A model generated the notes under the pieces. It was not told where the DNA came from. It saw nothing but the letters and a program-made list of their open reading frames with translations, and made no database searches. Positions 35,193 to 45,099 of a stretch of DNA of 64,000 nt are shown piece after piece. Origin of the DNA: Mesorhizobium koreense (GTDB taxonomy: Bacteria > Pseudomonadota > Alphaproteobacteria > Rhizobiales > Rhizobiaceae); the NCBI RefSeq assembly GCF_031656215.1, contig NZ_CP134228.1, positions 1,674,001 through 1,738,000 of the forward strand, given 5' to 3'. The first letter of the stretch is position 1; each line of letters opens with the position of its first letter. The position numbers and the translations under genes are program-made.

Positions 35193-36470
35193 TCAGGCGG
35201 CCGCCCCGACCGCCGTTGCGGTGCGACGCGGCAGCGCGAATGCGGTTTCCAGGATTGCGGCGAGGAAGCAAATGCGCAACGGCTCGACCAGAATGCCGGT
35301 CGAGGAATCCTGGAAGGGACTGCCGAACAGCAGGGTGACTCCCTGGGCGATGACCTGCCAGGTGTCGAGATCGTGAGCGCCGATCAGCCGCGTCGCGCCG
35401 AGCCAGAGCCAGGCCGAGCCCCAGTCGATCAGCCGGTAGCCGACGATCAGCACCACGATCAGGAGCAGGCCGGAACTCAGCGTGATGCGCACGCCATTGG
35501 CGATCGGGAGATAGCGAGAGCGATAGCCCTTGATGAAATGCCCGACGAAGTCGCGCAGGAATTTCGGCACGCGCGCGTAACGTTCGCCGATCTGCCCGAT
35601 GCGCCGGTGGGCGCCGATCAACTCGCGGTCGTCGCGTACGTCGTAGCCGTAAATAAGCGCCGCCATGACCAGCCAGATGATCGGCAGTAGCATGTAGAAG
35701 AAAAGGTTGATCGCGGTGGTCGTGGTATTGACCGAGGTCATTTCCACGGGCGGTGGCGTGGCGGCGGCAGCGGACGTGACCGGCCCGGCTATCGTATCGG
35801 CCGCCGTCTGAAGGAAAGACCATATGTTCCTGCTCATGATCCAATGCAGGGCGCTGTCCTTCCAGCGGCTGATGACGTAGAGGCCGACGAAGATCCAGTT
35901 CGTCTCGCAGACGACCACCACGATCTCCCACAAGGAAGTGGCCGACCGTTTCTGCATGGTCTTGGCGAATCGGCGGATAACCCATGAGATCGCCACCGAC
36001 AGCAGCAGCCAGCGCGAATCGAGCACATCCAGAACGTTGTTGCTTACGCCGAAGGGCGTGAGTTCAAGCGACAGGCGGGAATATTGGCGCACGATATCGC
36101 CGAGGAATCCCCATGCCGCGTAATAGGCGAAGAAGGGCAGGAGCGCGATGGTGACCATGCGGGCGAAGCCTGAACCTGCCCCCGCTTCGGCGGGTCCGTC
36201 GCTTTCCGCGGATGCCTGAGCGGCGCGGATGGATGGCAGGCCGGGGCGCAGGACCTGGAACATCGCCACCGTGACGATAAGCTGCGCGAGCGCCACGAGA
36301 GTCAACAGCGCCAGCCCTGCGAAGTGGTTGTGGATGCTGACCTGCGCGGCAAGCTGCATCAGCAGGTCACCCGCGAAGATGCCGATGAGGACGAGGGCGA
36401 CAAGCTGCGGCCAGAAGCGGAAGAGAAGAGAAAAGGTCAGCCCGACTGGGCGTATGGCGTCTGCGAACAT
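35193..36470 (-). CDS. Polytopic membrane protein of unknown function
   Basis: About 425 residues with seven or eight hydrophobic segments, for example 'LFRFWPQLVALVLIGIFAGDLLM' near 10-35, 'FAGLALLTLVALAQLIVTVAMF' near 47-68, 'NLFFYMLLPIIWLVMAALIYGYD' near 250-275 and 'ITLSSGLLLIVVLIVGYRLI' near 325-345. No transporter motif was recognised. A GTG 24 bases upstream could extend it. Facing the three-gene cassette with zero intergenic space, it may belong to the same system (inference). Confidence 0.65.
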   Translation of the reverse strand: MFADAIRPVGLTFSLLFRFWPQLVALVLIGIFAGDLLMQLAAQVSIHNHFAGLALLTLVALAQLIVTVAMFQVLRPGLPSIRAAQASAESDGPAEAGAGSGFARMVTIALLPFFAYYAAWGFLGDIVRQYSRLSLELTPFGVSNNVLDVLDSRWLLLSVAISWVIRRFAKTMQKRSATSLWEIVVVVCETNWIFVGLYVISRWKDSALHWIMSRNIWSFLQTAADTIAGPVTSAAAATPPPVEMTSVNTTTTAINLFFYMLLPIIWLVMAALIYGYDVRDDRELIGAHRRIGQIGERYARVPKFLRDFVGHFIKGYRSRYLPIANGVRITLSSGLLLIVVLIVGYRLIDWGSAWLWLGATRLIGAHDLDTWQVIAQGVTLLFGSPFQDSSTGILVEPLRICFLAAILETAFALPRRTATAVGAAA

Positions 36471-36653
36471 TCCTGTCCCCTGCGACGCCCCCACGCCGCG
36501 CTTTTTAGCAAATCTTCAGAGAATGTCTCCCCCGAACGCCCGATTGCGTGTGGATGCCCGATGTTTTCAGTCCGTGCCGGCCAGACGGGGCGATTGACGG
36601 GGGAAGCGGGAACTGCCAATTGGCATCATCGTATCAACGGAGGGGGGACCGCC

Positions 36654-36878
36654 ATGCGATGGGCGACGGGTGCTGTGTTAATTTCCGCGTTGCTGCTTTG
36701 CGGATCGGGGACGGCGATGGCGCAGACCATGGCCGAAAAGCTGGCGTGCAAGGCCGACTTCCAGAAGCTCTGCCCCGGCGTCAAGCCGGGCGACGGGCGT
36801 CCGTTCGCCTGCCTTGCCGAACACAAGGACAAGCTTTCGCCGTCCTGTGCCAAGGTGATCGCGGCTCACAAGAAATAA
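36654..36878 (+). CDS. Exported Cys-rich repeat protein
   Basis: A 74-residue secreted protein: signal peptide 1-23 (ending GTAMAQ) and one cysteine-rich repeat with Cys at about 32, 40, 53 and 65 in the order C-x7-C-x12-C-x11-C. 'GVKPGDGRPFACLAEHKDKLSPSC' matches the cysteine-rich repeat of Golgi apparatus protein 1 (PF00839), whose bacterial role is unknown. The start has GGAGGGGGG 6 bases upstream, an unusually strong ribosome-binding site. Confidence 0.75.
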   Translation: MRWATGAVLISALLLCGSGTAMAQTMAEKLACKADFQKLCPGVKPGDGRPFACLAEHKDKLSPSCAKVIAAHKK

Positions 36879-36895
36879 GCGGTCGCCCGAAGCGC

Positions 36896-37177
36896 TCAGT
36901 TGCAGGGAACTCCGTTGGTCGGCGTGCAGGTCGATCGCATCATCGGGACGTTCGGGGTAGGCTGCGGCTGTGAGTTCATGCGCCGGTCCTGTTCCCGATC
37001 GAGTTGCTGGCGCAACTGGAACTGCCGGGCCTGGGCACGGTCGCGCTCGATCTGCAGTTGAGCCGGCGGCGTCACGACGATGACCCGCTTCTGCTCGGCA
37101 TTGGCTTGCGGCACCACGAGCGCCGTCGCGACCAGCGCGCCGGCAAGGATCGACCTGACAAATCCACTATGGGGCAT
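36896..37177 (-). CDS. Small exported protein of unknown function
   Basis: A 93-residue protein with a signal peptide (about 1-27, cleaved after PQANA), a Gln/Arg-rich helical middle (RDRAQARQFQLRQQLDREQDRR) that may form a short coiled coil, and a C-terminal Cys pair (CTPTNGVPC). GGAG lies 8 bases before the ATG. Not recognised; convergent with the Cys-rich repeat gene. Confidence 0.6.
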   Translation of the reverse strand: MPHSGFVRSILAGALVATALVVPQANAEQKRVIVVTPPAQLQIERDRAQARQFQLRQQLDREQDRRMNSQPQPTPNVPMMRSTCTPTNGVPCN

Positions 37178-37295
37178 GGGTCCGGCTCCGTGTCCTTCAT
37201 CCCATCAAGATAAGGTGCCGGACGCCGTCCGGCCAGCCGAACAAGCGAAATTGAACGAAAGCGAGTGATGGCACGGCCACCATTTCGCTCTTCGA

Positions 37296-40025
37296 TCAGG
37301 CAAACGCGCCGTGGCAGTGCTTGTATTTCTTGCCCGACCCGCAGGGGCAGGGCTCGTTGCGGCCGACCTTGCCCCAGCTCGCGGGGTTTTTCGGGTCGCG
37401 CTTTTCCGCCGGCACGACGCGCTGGGTCTCGCGGGCGAGCGTCATGACATCGCCGTCGGCGAAATCATCCTCGCCGGTCGTGGCGTCCAGATGGCGGGCC
37501 ACCATCTGAGGCAGTTCCGGTTCGGCCTCGGGCGGCTGTTCCTGCACCAGTTCGACGCGCATCAATTGCCCCGTCACCGCCTGGCGAAGATTGCCGAGCA
37601 ATGCCTGGAAAAGCTCGAAAGTCTCGGATTTGTATTCGTTCAGCGGGTCGCGCTGGCCGTAGCCGCGGAATCCGATGACCGAGCGCAGATGGTCTAGATT
37701 GACCAGATGCTCGCGCCAAAGTGCGTCGAGCGTCTGCAGCACCACCGATTTCTGCACATAGGTCATGATGTCGGGGCCGAAGCGCTCGGCGCGCGCGGCC
37801 GCCGCCTCGTCGGCCGCGTGGGTGATGCGCTCCCTGATCTCCTCCTCGGCGATGCCCTCTTCCTTGACCCATTCGTCGACCGGCAGATCGAGGTTGAGGA
37901 ACTGCTGCACGCCTTCCTTGAGGCCGGTGGCGTCCCATTGCTCGGCATAGGCGCGCTCGGGGATATGGCGGGCGACGAGGTCCTCGATCACCTCCTGCCG
38001 CATTTCGGTGACGGTCTCGTCGAGATTGACACCGTCCATCAGTTCGAGCCGCTGGCCGAAAACGACCTTGCGCTGGTCGTTCATCACGTCGTCATATTTC
38101 AGGAGGTTCTTGCGGATATCGAAGTTGCGCGCCTCGACCTTGGTCTGCGCCTTCTCCAGCGCCTTGTTGATCCAGGGATGGATGATGGCCTCGCCCTCCT
38201 TGAGGCCGAGCTTCTTCAGCATCCCGTCCATGCGCTCCGAGCCGAAGATGCGCATCAGATCGTCCTGCAGCGACAGGTAGAATTTCGAGCGGCCGGGGTC
38301 GCCCTGGCGGCCGGAACGACCTCTGAGCTGGTTGTCGATACGCCGCGATTCGTGACGCTCGGTGGCGAGAACGTAAAGGCCGCCGGAAGCGAGCGCCTTT
38401 TCCTTCAGTCGCGCGATGTCCGCACGGATCGCCTCTTCCGCCGCTTCGCGCTCGGGCCCTTCGGGCATGTCGGCCAGTTCCTCGGCGATGCGCATGTCGG
38501 CATTGCCGCCGAGCTGGATGTCGGTGCCGCGACCGGCCATGTTGGTGGCGATGGTGACGGCACCCGGCCTGCCGGCCTGCGCGACGATGGAGGCCTCGCG
38601 CTCGTGGTGGCGGGCGTTCAGCACCTCGAAGTCCTTGAAGCCCTCCTTGCGCAGGCGGTCGGCGAGATATTCCGACTTCTCGATGGAGGCGGTGCCGACG
38701 AGGATCGGCTGGCCCTTCTCGTTCGCCGCGCGGATCTCGTCGACAATGGCGCGGTATTTCTCCTCGACCGTACGGTAGACCTCGTCGTCCTCGTCCTTGC
38801 GGACGACGGGAAGGTTGGTCGGGATCTCGATCACGTCGAGACCGTAGATGTTGCCGAATTCCTCCGCCTCGGTCGCGGCGGTGCCGGTCATGCCGGCCAG
38901 CTTCTCGTACATGCGGAAATAGTTCTGGAAGGTGATGGAAGCGAGCGTCTGGTTCTCCGGCTGGATGGTGACATGCTCCTTTGCCTCCAGCGCCTGGTGC
39001 AGGCCTTCCGAATAGCGGCGGCCGGGCATCATGCGGCCGGTGAATTCGTCGATGATGACGATCTCGTTGTTCCTGACGATGTAGTCCTTGTCCTTCGTGA
39101 ACAGGAGATGCGCCTTCAGCGCGTTGTTCACGTGGTGGACCATCCCGACATTTTCGATGTCGTAGAGCGATTCGCCCTTGAGCAGCCCCGCTTCCTCGAG
39201 CCGGTTCTCGATCTTCTCCGTACCTTCCTCGGTGAAGGTCGAGGTACGTTGCTTCTCGTCAAGCTCGTAGTCTTCCGGCTTGAGGTCGAGCATGAAGGTG
39301 TCGACGGTATTGTACATCTCCGAGCGATCCTCGAGCGGACCGGAGATGATGAGAGGCGTACGCGCCTCGTCGATCAGGATCGAATCGACCTCATCGACGA
39401 TGGCGTAGTGGTGGGGGCGCTGGACCATCTGCGCGCGGTCGTATTTCATATTGTCGCGCAGATAGTCGAAGCCGAGTTCGTTGTTGGTGCCGTAAGTGAC
39501 GTCGCAGGCATAGGCGGCGCGGCGCTCGTCGTCGTCGAGGCCATGGACGATGACGCCGACGGTGAGACCGAGGAATTTGTAGATGCGGCCCATCCACTCG
39601 GCGTCGCGGGTGGCGAGATAGTCGTTGACGGTGACGACATGCACGCCCTTGCCGAGGAGCGCGTTCAGGTAGACGGGAAGCGTGGCGACCAGCGTCTTGC
39701 CCTCGCCGGTGCGCATTTCGGCGATGGCGCCCTGGTTCAGGACCATGCCGCCGATCAACTGGACGTCGAAGGGCCGCATGCCGAGCACGCGCCGGGAAGC
39801 CTCGCGCGCGGTGGCGAAGGCGGGCACCAGAATATCGTCCAGCTTGGCGCCGTTCGCCAGATCGGCGCGGAACTGGTCGGTACGGGCGCGCAGTTCCTCG
39901 TCGGAAAGCGCCCGCATCTCGTTTTCCATGGCATTGACCGCCTCGACCCTGGGCCGGAGCGACTTCACCCGCCTTTCATTGGACGAGCCGAATATCTTCT
40001 TGGCCAATACGCCGACTCTGACCAT
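37296..40025 (-). CDS. secA: Preprotein translocase ATPase SecA
   Basis: A 909-residue SecA, motor of the Sec export pathway. Walker A is GEGKT in '[14 protein letters not shown]' (about 100-113); the DEAD-like box is '[15 protein letters not shown]' (about 205-219); '[13 protein letters not shown]' is the second motor domain motif; and the C-terminal zinc-binding [12 protein letters not shown] (about 894-905) contacts SecB. Start '[18 protein letters not shown]' is typical. Divergent from the parvulin gene with 264 bases between. Confidence 0.98.
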   Translation of the reverse strand: MVRVGVLAKKIFGSSNERRVKSLRPRVEAVNAMENEMRALSDEELRARTDQFRADLANGAKLDDILVPAFATAREASRRVLGMRPFDVQLIGGMVLNQGAIAEMRTGEGKTLVATLPVYLNALLGKGVHVVTVNDYLATRDAEWMGRIYKFLGLTVGVIVHGLDDDERRAAYACDVTYGTNNELGFDYLRDNMKYDRAQMVQRPHHYAIVDEVDSILIDEARTPLIISGPLEDRSEMYNTVDTFMLDLKPEDYELDEKQRTSTFTEEGTEKIENRLEEAGLLKGESLYDIENVGMVHHVNNALKAHLLFTKDKDYIVRNNEIVIIDEFTGRMMPGRRYSEGLHQALEAKEHVTIQPENQTLASITFQNYFRMYEKLAGMTGTAATEAEEFGNIYGLDVIEIPTNLPVVRKDEDDEVYRTVEEKYRAIVDEIRAANEKGQPILVGTASIEKSEYLADRLRKEGFKDFEVLNARHHEREASIVAQAGRPGAVTIATNMAGRGTDIQLGGNADMRIAEELADMPEGPEREAAEEAIRADIARLKEKALASGGLYVLATERHESRRIDNQLRGRSGRQGDPGRSKFYLSLQDDLMRIFGSERMDGMLKKLGLKEGEAIIHPWINKALEKAQTKVEARNFDIRKNLLKYDDVMNDQRKVVFGQRLELMDGVNLDETVTEMRQEVIEDLVARHIPERAYAEQWDATGLKEGVQQFLNLDLPVDEWVKEEGIAEEEIRERITHAADEAAAARAERFGPDIMTYVQKSVVLQTLDALWREHLVNLDHLRSVIGFRGYGQRDPLNEYKSETFELFQALLGNLRQAVTGQLMRVELVQEQPPEAEPELPQMVARHLDATTGEDDFADGDVMTLARETQRVVPAEKRDPKNPASWGKVGRNEPCPCGSGKKYKHCHGAFA

Positions 40026-40289
40026 CCAGTAGGCCTTTCAATCCTGATGACGCCGGCTTCGGGCCGACGGGATCCGCTGCCGAGGCTTGAAAGCGGAGAA
40101 CAATCCGAAAGGCGTCCGGAAATCGCTTCTGGACGCAAAGATGAAGGACAGATAAGAGGGGCCACAAGCGATGTCAACGCTGCATCCAGGCTCTCCGGCA
40201 AGCGGAATTCCGCCACATTCGGGCCGGTTTACGGGTGCATCGTCAACCCGACAACCCATCATCCCATAACCCGTCGCTGGAGACCCTTG

Positions 40290-41231
40290 ATGCCGATCAC
40301 GCTACGCCGCTCCCTGCTTGCTTCCGCCGGGCTGGCGGTCGGAACCCTGCTTTTCGTTGCCGGCCCTGCCGCAGCGGAGGATGCCGCGCAGCCGGCGCCT
40401 GCAACTCAGACACCCGCAACTCAGGCACCCGCCGCCGAGGCGGCGAAGCCGACGCCGTCTCCCGACACGGTGCTCGCCCACGTCAACGGCAAGGCGATCA
40501 CCGAGGCCGATGTCGAACTCGCCGAGACGGATCTCGACCCGCAATTCGCCAAGCTGCCGCCCGAGCAGCGGCGCGCGGCAGCACTTTCGGCGCTGATCGA
40601 AATCCGGGTGATGGCCGACAAGGCCGTCGCCGACGGGATCGACAAGGACCCCGAGTTCAAGCGTCGCATGGAACTCCTGCATGAGCGGGCGCTGCATAGC
40701 GCTCTGGTCGACAAGGAGGTCGCCGGCGCGATCACGGACGCAGATCTCAAGAAACGCTACGACGAAGAGATGGCCAAGCAGCCGCCGGTGAACGAAATCC
40801 ATGCACGCCACATCCTGGTGAAGACCAAGGAGGAGGCCGAGGCGATCATCAAGGAACTCGACGCGGGCGGCGATTTCGAGAAAATCGCCAAGGAGAAGTC
40901 GACCGACGGCGCCGCGCCGCAGGGAGGCGATCTGGGCTATTTCACGGAGGACCAGATGGTGCCTGAATTCTCCAAGGCAGCATTTGCGCTCCCCGTCGGC
41001 AAATATACCGAGCAGCCGGTAAAGACGCAGTTCGGCTGGCACGTGATCAAGGTTGAGGACAAGCGCACCAAGCAGCCGCCTTCCTTCGATCAGGTGAAGA
41101 GCCAGCTTCGCCAGGTCGTGCTGCGTGACAAATATTTCGCGATGGTCAAGGAAATCCGCGCGGCCGCCAAGGTCGATGTCAGCGATCCGGACCTGAAAAA
41201 GGAAATCGATGCGATGGACAACGCGCAGTAA
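40290..41231 (+). CDS. Parvulin-type peptidylprolyl isomerase, exported
   Basis: A 313-residue periplasmic PPIase. A signal peptide (about 1-29) is followed by an Ala/Pro/Thr/Gln-rich linker, a SurA/PrsA-like N-terminal helical domain (about 55-150) and a PpiC domain with 'HARHILVKTKEEAEAIIKEL' and 'GGDLGYFTEDQMVPEFSKAAFALPVG', ending 'TQFGWHVIKVED'. ATG 40290 is the start; the open frame upstream is antisense to secA. Facing away from secA in Rhizobiales, it likely aids folding of exported proteins. Confidence 0.92.
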   Translation: MPITLRRSLLASAGLAVGTLLFVAGPAAAEDAAQPAPATQTPATQAPAAEAAKPTPSPDTVLAHVNGKAITEADVELAETDLDPQFAKLPPEQRRAAALSALIEIRVMADKAVADGIDKDPEFKRRMELLHERALHSALVDKEVAGAITDADLKKRYDEEMAKQPPVNEIHARHILVKTKEEAEAIIKELDAGGDFEKIAKEKSTDGAAPQGGDLGYFTEDQMVPEFSKAAFALPVGKYTEQPVKTQFGWHVIKVEDKRTKQPPSFDQVKSQLRQVVLRDKYFAMVKEIRAAAKVDVSDPDLKKEIDAMDNAQ

Positions 41232-41279
41232 GAGACCGGCGGAGTTCAAACGGCCTCCAAGGCCATGGGATCGACGGAA

Positions 41280-41320
41280 AAGGGCGCGACCGGCAGTACC
41301 GGGCGCGCCCTTGTTCTTTC
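41280..41320 (+). terminator. Terminator between the parvulin gene and the ClC gene
   Basis: Perfect arms AAGGGCGCG (41280-41288) and CGCGCCCTT (41304-41312), with CCGG/CCGG pairing inside, followed by GTTCTTTCT. It sits between convergent genes and may serve the plus-strand parvulin gene. Confidence 0.7.
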
Positions 41321-41347
41321 TGTCGTGGCGACGGTGCAACGAGGGGA

Positions 41348-43147
41348 TCAGGCCTTCGTCTCCGCCTTTGCCTTCTTGCGAAAGGCGCCTTCCAGGGAAG
41401 AAGAGCGGTCGCGTTCCTCGGCGCGCTGCTTCAGCCTGACGCGCATCAGGTCCTTCCAGCCCACATAACCCGTCAGCTTCTCCTCGTCGCGGGAGACGAC
41501 CGGCAGATGGGCCACATTCGCCTTCATCAGCTTCTCCGCCAGAACCTCCAGATACTCGTCCGGATAGGCGAGCGTGATCTTCGAGCCGGCAAGCAGTTCG
41601 CCGAGCGTGGTGTTGCGGTGACGGCCGGCACGCCGCCATGCGATCACCGAGGGAGGATCGATAATGCCGAGCACATGGCTCGCTTCGTCCACGACGGGAA
41701 AGCTCGGATGCCGCGTGGTCGGCAAGGTAAGGAAGGCCGCCGCCCGGTACAGGGTCATGGAGGCCGGCACGGATTCCACCTCGCGCGTCATGACTTCGCC
41801 GACGCGCGTCAACTGGAACGGGTCGACGCGGTATTCGCGGGTGATGTGGTGGCCATGGCGGGCGATTTTCTCGGTCAGGACGGAGCGCTTCATCAGGAGC
41901 ACCGTCATCAAATGCGCGGCGGAGCAGGCGGTGATCAGCGGCACGAGGACATGCGTGTTGCCGGTCAGTTCCACGGCGAAGAACGTGGCGGTCAGCGGCG
42001 AGCGCATGGTGCCGCCCATGGTCGCGGCCATGGCGAGCAGGGGCCAGAAGCCGCCATCGGCGGCCGGCAGATAGCCGGAAAACGCGGCACCGAGCGCCCC
42101 GCCCATGATGAGCAGCGGTGCGAGCACGCCGCCGGAGGTGCCGGAGCCCAGCGCCACCGCCCAGATCACCGCCTTGACGGCGAGCAGCAGGAGCGCGGCG
42201 GTCGCAATCGTGTGGCCGGTCAAAAGGCGCGAGATGTTGTCGTAGCCGACGCCGAGCGCGCTTGGCTCGATCAGGCCGCCAAGGCCGACGACGAGGCCGC
42301 CGAGCATCGGCCACCACATCCAGTGGATCGGCAGCTTCTCGAAGCCGTCCTCGCAGGCATAGACGAAAAGGGTGAGCAGTCCCGACAGGAGGCCGCCGGC
42401 CAGGCCGATCAATACCCAGCAACCGAGGCCGGTGAGGGTTATGTCGACCGCGCCGTCGAACGGGAAAAGCGGCGACGGCATGCCGAGCGCGGTGCGCTCG
42501 ACATCTGCGACGATCGCGGCGACGGCGACGGGAATGAAGCTTCGTGGCGACCATTCGAACAGGAGTAGTTCCACGGCCAGCATGATGGCTGCGATCGGCG
42601 TTCCGAAGACCGTGGTCATACCGGCGGCGGCACCCGCGACCAGCAGCGTCTTGCGCTCGTTGTCAGTGACCGGCAGGATCTGGGCAAGGAGCGAGCCGAC
42701 CGCGCCGCCGGTCATGATGATCGGTCCCTCCGCACCGAAGGGGCCGCCGGTACCGATGGCGATCGCCGAAGAGAGCGGCTTCAGGATCGCGACCTTCAGG
42801 CTGAGCTTCGAGCGACCGAGCAGGATGGCCTCGATAGCTTCGGGAATGCCGTGTCCGCGGATCTTGTCGCTGCCGAAGCGCGCCATCAGGCCGACGACAA
42901 GCGAGCCGGCGACCGGGACCAGCACCGCCCACAGGCCGAGTTTGTGATCTTCGATATGCAAGTGGGCGAGGCTGAATTCGCCGAAATAGGCGATGTTGGT
43001 GCACAGATAGATCAGCTTCAGAAGCACGAAGCCTACGGCCACGCCCGCCGTTGCCACGACGACCGCCACGGCGGCAATGAAAAGGACACGGCTATCCGTG
43101 GTGAAATCGCCGAGGCGGCGATGCTCCGGCATGATCGACTTTGACAC
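41348..43147 (-). CDS. ClC-family chloride channel or Cl-/H+ antiporter with CBS domains
   Basis: A 599-residue ClC protein. Selectivity-filter motifs are RGHGIPEA (GSGIP in E. coli ClC), GGPFGAEGP with the gating Glu (near 135), and GSGTSGGVLAPLL (near 340). A cytoplasmic pair of CBS domains fills about 450-575 ('MTREVESVPASMTLYRAA', 'KANVAHLPVVSRDEE'), which may sense nucleotides. The start is probably GTG 43147 after GGAAAG; ATG 43132 is an alternative. Divergent from a MarR regulator with a palindrome between them. Confidence 0.92.
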   Translation of the reverse strand: MSKSIMPEHRRLGDFTTDSRVLFIAAVAVVVATAGVAVGFVLLKLIYLCTNIAYFGEFSLAHLHIEDHKLGLWAVLVPVAGSLVVGLMARFGSDKIRGHGIPEAIEAILLGRSKLSLKVAILKPLSSAIAIGTGGPFGAEGPIIMTGGAVGSLLAQILPVTDNERKTLLVAGAAAGMTTVFGTPIAAIMLAVELLLFEWSPRSFIPVAVAAIVADVERTALGMPSPLFPFDGAVDITLTGLGCWVLIGLAGGLLSGLLTLFVYACEDGFEKLPIHWMWWPMLGGLVVGLGGLIEPSALGVGYDNISRLLTGHTIATAALLLLAVKAVIWAVALGSGTSGGVLAPLLIMGGALGAAFSGYLPAADGGFWPLLAMAATMGGTMRSPLTATFFAVELTGNTHVLVPLITACSAAHLMTVLLMKRSVLTEKIARHGHHITREYRVDPFQLTRVGEVMTREVESVPASMTLYRAAAFLTLPTTRHPSFPVVDEASHVLGIIDPPSVIAWRRAGRHRNTTLGELLAGSKITLAYPDEYLEVLAEKLMKANVAHLPVVSRDEEKLTGYVGWKDLMRVRLKQRAEERDRSSSLEGAFRKKAKAETKA

Positions 43148-43213
43148 GATGGTTTCTTTCCGGACGGGAACATGCGCGACGTTATGGACGTTGCGCCGAG
43201 AATCGCCGCCTTC

Positions 43214-43228
43214 TATCGTAATACGATA
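43214..43228. promoter_or_regulatory. 15-bp palindrome, likely MarR operator
   Basis: TATCGTAATACGATA is a perfect palindrome with a central A, 67 bases upstream of the ClC start and 93 upstream of marR. On the minus strand TTGAAT lies just upstream and could be a -35 element, placing the palindrome over the ClC promoter. Assignment to the adjacent MarR is inference. Confidence 0.6.
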
Positions 43229-43320
43229 TAAAAATTCAAGCGCTGTTTCAGGCTGGACGACTGTCTTTCCAACAGGCAAGAGAATGGCCAAAGGGCAATA
43301 AGAGGGCGGAGTTTGTTGCC

Positions 43321-43758
43321 ATGCCACGGTCCCGACCGACCCAGTCCGATTATTCGGCGCTTGCCGAGTTCCGCTACGTGCTGCGCCGCTTTCTCGATTT
43401 TAGCGAAAAGGCGGCTCGCAAGGCCGGTTTGACGCCCCGCCAGCATCAGGCGCTGCTTGTCATCAAGGGATATCGCGGCGGCGATCCGATCTCGATCGGC
43501 GACCTTGCCGAGCGCCTTATCATTCATCATCATAGCGCCGTGGAACTGACGAACCGGCTTGTCGAAAGCGGGCTTGTCGTGCGCCTGCAAGACGAGAACG
43601 ATCAGCGGCGCGTGCTGCTCGGCATGACCGAGCGCGCCAACGAATGCCTCGAGGAACTTTCCGGTGCTCATCTCGACGAGCTTTCGCGCATCGGTCCGCT
43701 GCTTAGCCAGTTCTTCGTGGAAGAGCACGGCGGGATGAAAACCAAGCCGCAGGGATAG
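43321..43758 (+). CDS. MarR-family transcriptional regulator
   Basis: A 145-residue winged-helix repressor. The DNA-binding part reads 'LTPRQHQALLVIKGYRGGDPISIGDLAERLIIHHHSAVELTNRLVESGLVVRLQDENDQRRVLLGMTE' (about 37-104), with the wing D-x-x-D-Q-R-R. The long C-terminal helix is for dimerisation. The recognition helix has an unusual IIHHHSAVE. Divergent from the ClC gene, it probably controls that gene and itself. Confidence 0.87.
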   Translation: MPRSRPTQSDYSALAEFRYVLRRFLDFSEKAARKAGLTPRQHQALLVIKGYRGGDPISIGDLAERLIIHHHSAVELTNRLVESGLVVRLQDENDQRRVLLGMTERANECLEELSGAHLDELSRIGPLLSQFFVEEHGGMKTKPQG

Positions 43759-43857
43759 GTTCGGATCCTGCCCCCGGCCTTAGCGAATGAGCCTTGCGCA
43801 TCGGGCTACTCTCGGGCAAACGAAGCCAATCTTCTCCACGCCGCAGGTCGTCGCCTC

Positions 43858-45099
43858 ATGTCCGCCACCATCTCTCCTCTCGCTCCCAAACGGTTCCCCA
43901 AGATGCCGGCTATCGCCGGCGTACGCATCGCCACGGCCGAGGCCGGCATAAAATACAAGGGCCGCACCGATCTGATGGTGATGGCTTTCGATCCCGGCAC
44001 GACGGTAGCGGGCGTGTTCACGCGTTCGAAATGCCCGTCCGCACCGGTCGATTTCTGCCGTCAGAACCTCGGTGGCGGTTCGGCGCGCGCGTTGGTCGTG
44101 AATTCCGGCAACGCCAATGCCTTCACCGGCATGAAGGGCCGCGAGACCACGCGGCTTACCGGCGAGGCGGCAGCGAAGGCCACCGGCTGCGGGGCGGGAG
44201 AAGTGTTCCTCGCCTCGACCGGCGTCATCGGCGAGCCGCTCGATGCCGGCCGCTTCGCCCATCTTCTTGGCGGGTTGGTGGAGAAGGCGGAGGCCGGCGG
44301 CTGGGTGGAGGCCGGCAAGGCGATCATGACCACCGACACCTACCCGAAATATGCTACCGCCACGGTGGTGCTCGGCGATACGGAAGTGACGATCAACGGC
44401 ATCGCCAAGGGCGCGGGCATGATCGCGCCCGACATGGCGACGATGCTCTCCTTCGTGGCGACCGATGCAGCGATCGCAGCCCCGGTCCTGCAGGAAATGC
44501 TGCGCAAGGGCGTCGGCAAGAGCTTCAATGCGGTGACCGTCGACAGCGACACTTCCACCAGCGACACGCTTCTTCTCTTCGCCACGGGCGCTGCCGCCGG
44601 GCGCGGCGCTCCGCAGATCGACGATCCGCGCGATCCGCGGCTCGCTTCGTTCCGGCGTGCGCTGAATCGGTTGCTCAGGAACCTCGCCTTGCAGGTCGTG
44701 CGCGATGGCGAGGGGGCGCGCAAGGAAATCGAGGTTTCCGTCACCGGCGCGAAATCGTCGCGCTCGGCGAAGCGCATCGCGCTGGCCATCGCCAATTCAC
44801 CGCTGGTGAAGACCGCGGTCGCCGGCGAGGACGCCAATTGGGGCCGCGTGGTAATGGCCGTGGGCAAGGCCGGCGAGCCTGCCGACCGCGACCGGCTTTC
44901 CGTTTTCTTCGGGGATATCCGCGTGGCGCACGAAGGCGAGCGCGACCCCGATTATTCGGAGCAGGAGGCTTCCGACTACATGAAACGCGACGCCGTCCGC
45001 ATCCGCGTCGATCTCGGCCTGGGTTCCGGCAGGGCGACGGTGTGGACCTGCGACCTGACCAAGGAATATGTCGCCATCAACGGCGACTACCGGAGTTGA
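43858..45099 (+). CDS. argJ: Bifunctional ornithine acetyltransferase/N-acetylglutamate synthase
   Basis: A 413-residue ArgJ that recycles acetyl groups from N-acetylornithine to glutamate in arginine synthesis. It is self-cleaved before Thr195 in '[15 protein letters not shown]'. '[11 protein letters not shown]' and 'STGVIGEPL' (oxyanion region) are present, and the C-terminal '[16 protein letters not shown]' ends exactly as in other ArgJ. Whether it is mono- or bifunctional is not visible. Its TGA overlaps the ATG of the next gene. Confidence 0.96.
   Translation: MSATISPLAPKRFPKMPAIAGVRIATAEAGIKYKGRTDLMVMAFDPGTTVAGVFTRSKCPSAPVDFCRQNLGGGSARALVVNSGNANAFTGMKGRETTRLTGEAAAKATGCGAGEVFLASTGVIGEPLDAGRFAHLLGGLVEKAEAGGWVEAGKAIMTTDTYPKYATATVVLGDTEVTINGIAKGAGMIAPDMATMLSFVATDAAIAAPVLQEMLRKGVGKSFNAVTVDSDTSTSDTLLLFATGAAAGRGAPQIDDPRDPRLASFRRALNRLLRNLALQVVRDGEGARKEIEVSVTGAKSSRSAKRIALAIANSPLVKTAVAGEDANWGRVVMAVGKAGEPADRDRLSVFFGDIRVAHEGERDPDYSEQEASDYMKRDAVRIRVDLGLGSGRATVWTCDLTKEYVAINGDYRS

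Noticed and set aside
37707-40289. An open frame of about 860 codons antisense to secA, running in frame into the parvulin gene
   Set aside because: It is the complement of a long, high-GC, conserved gene, where stop codons are rare in that frame. Its residues are biased (Asp, Arg, Val, Leu) and match no family; the parvulin signal peptide gives a clear start at 40290.
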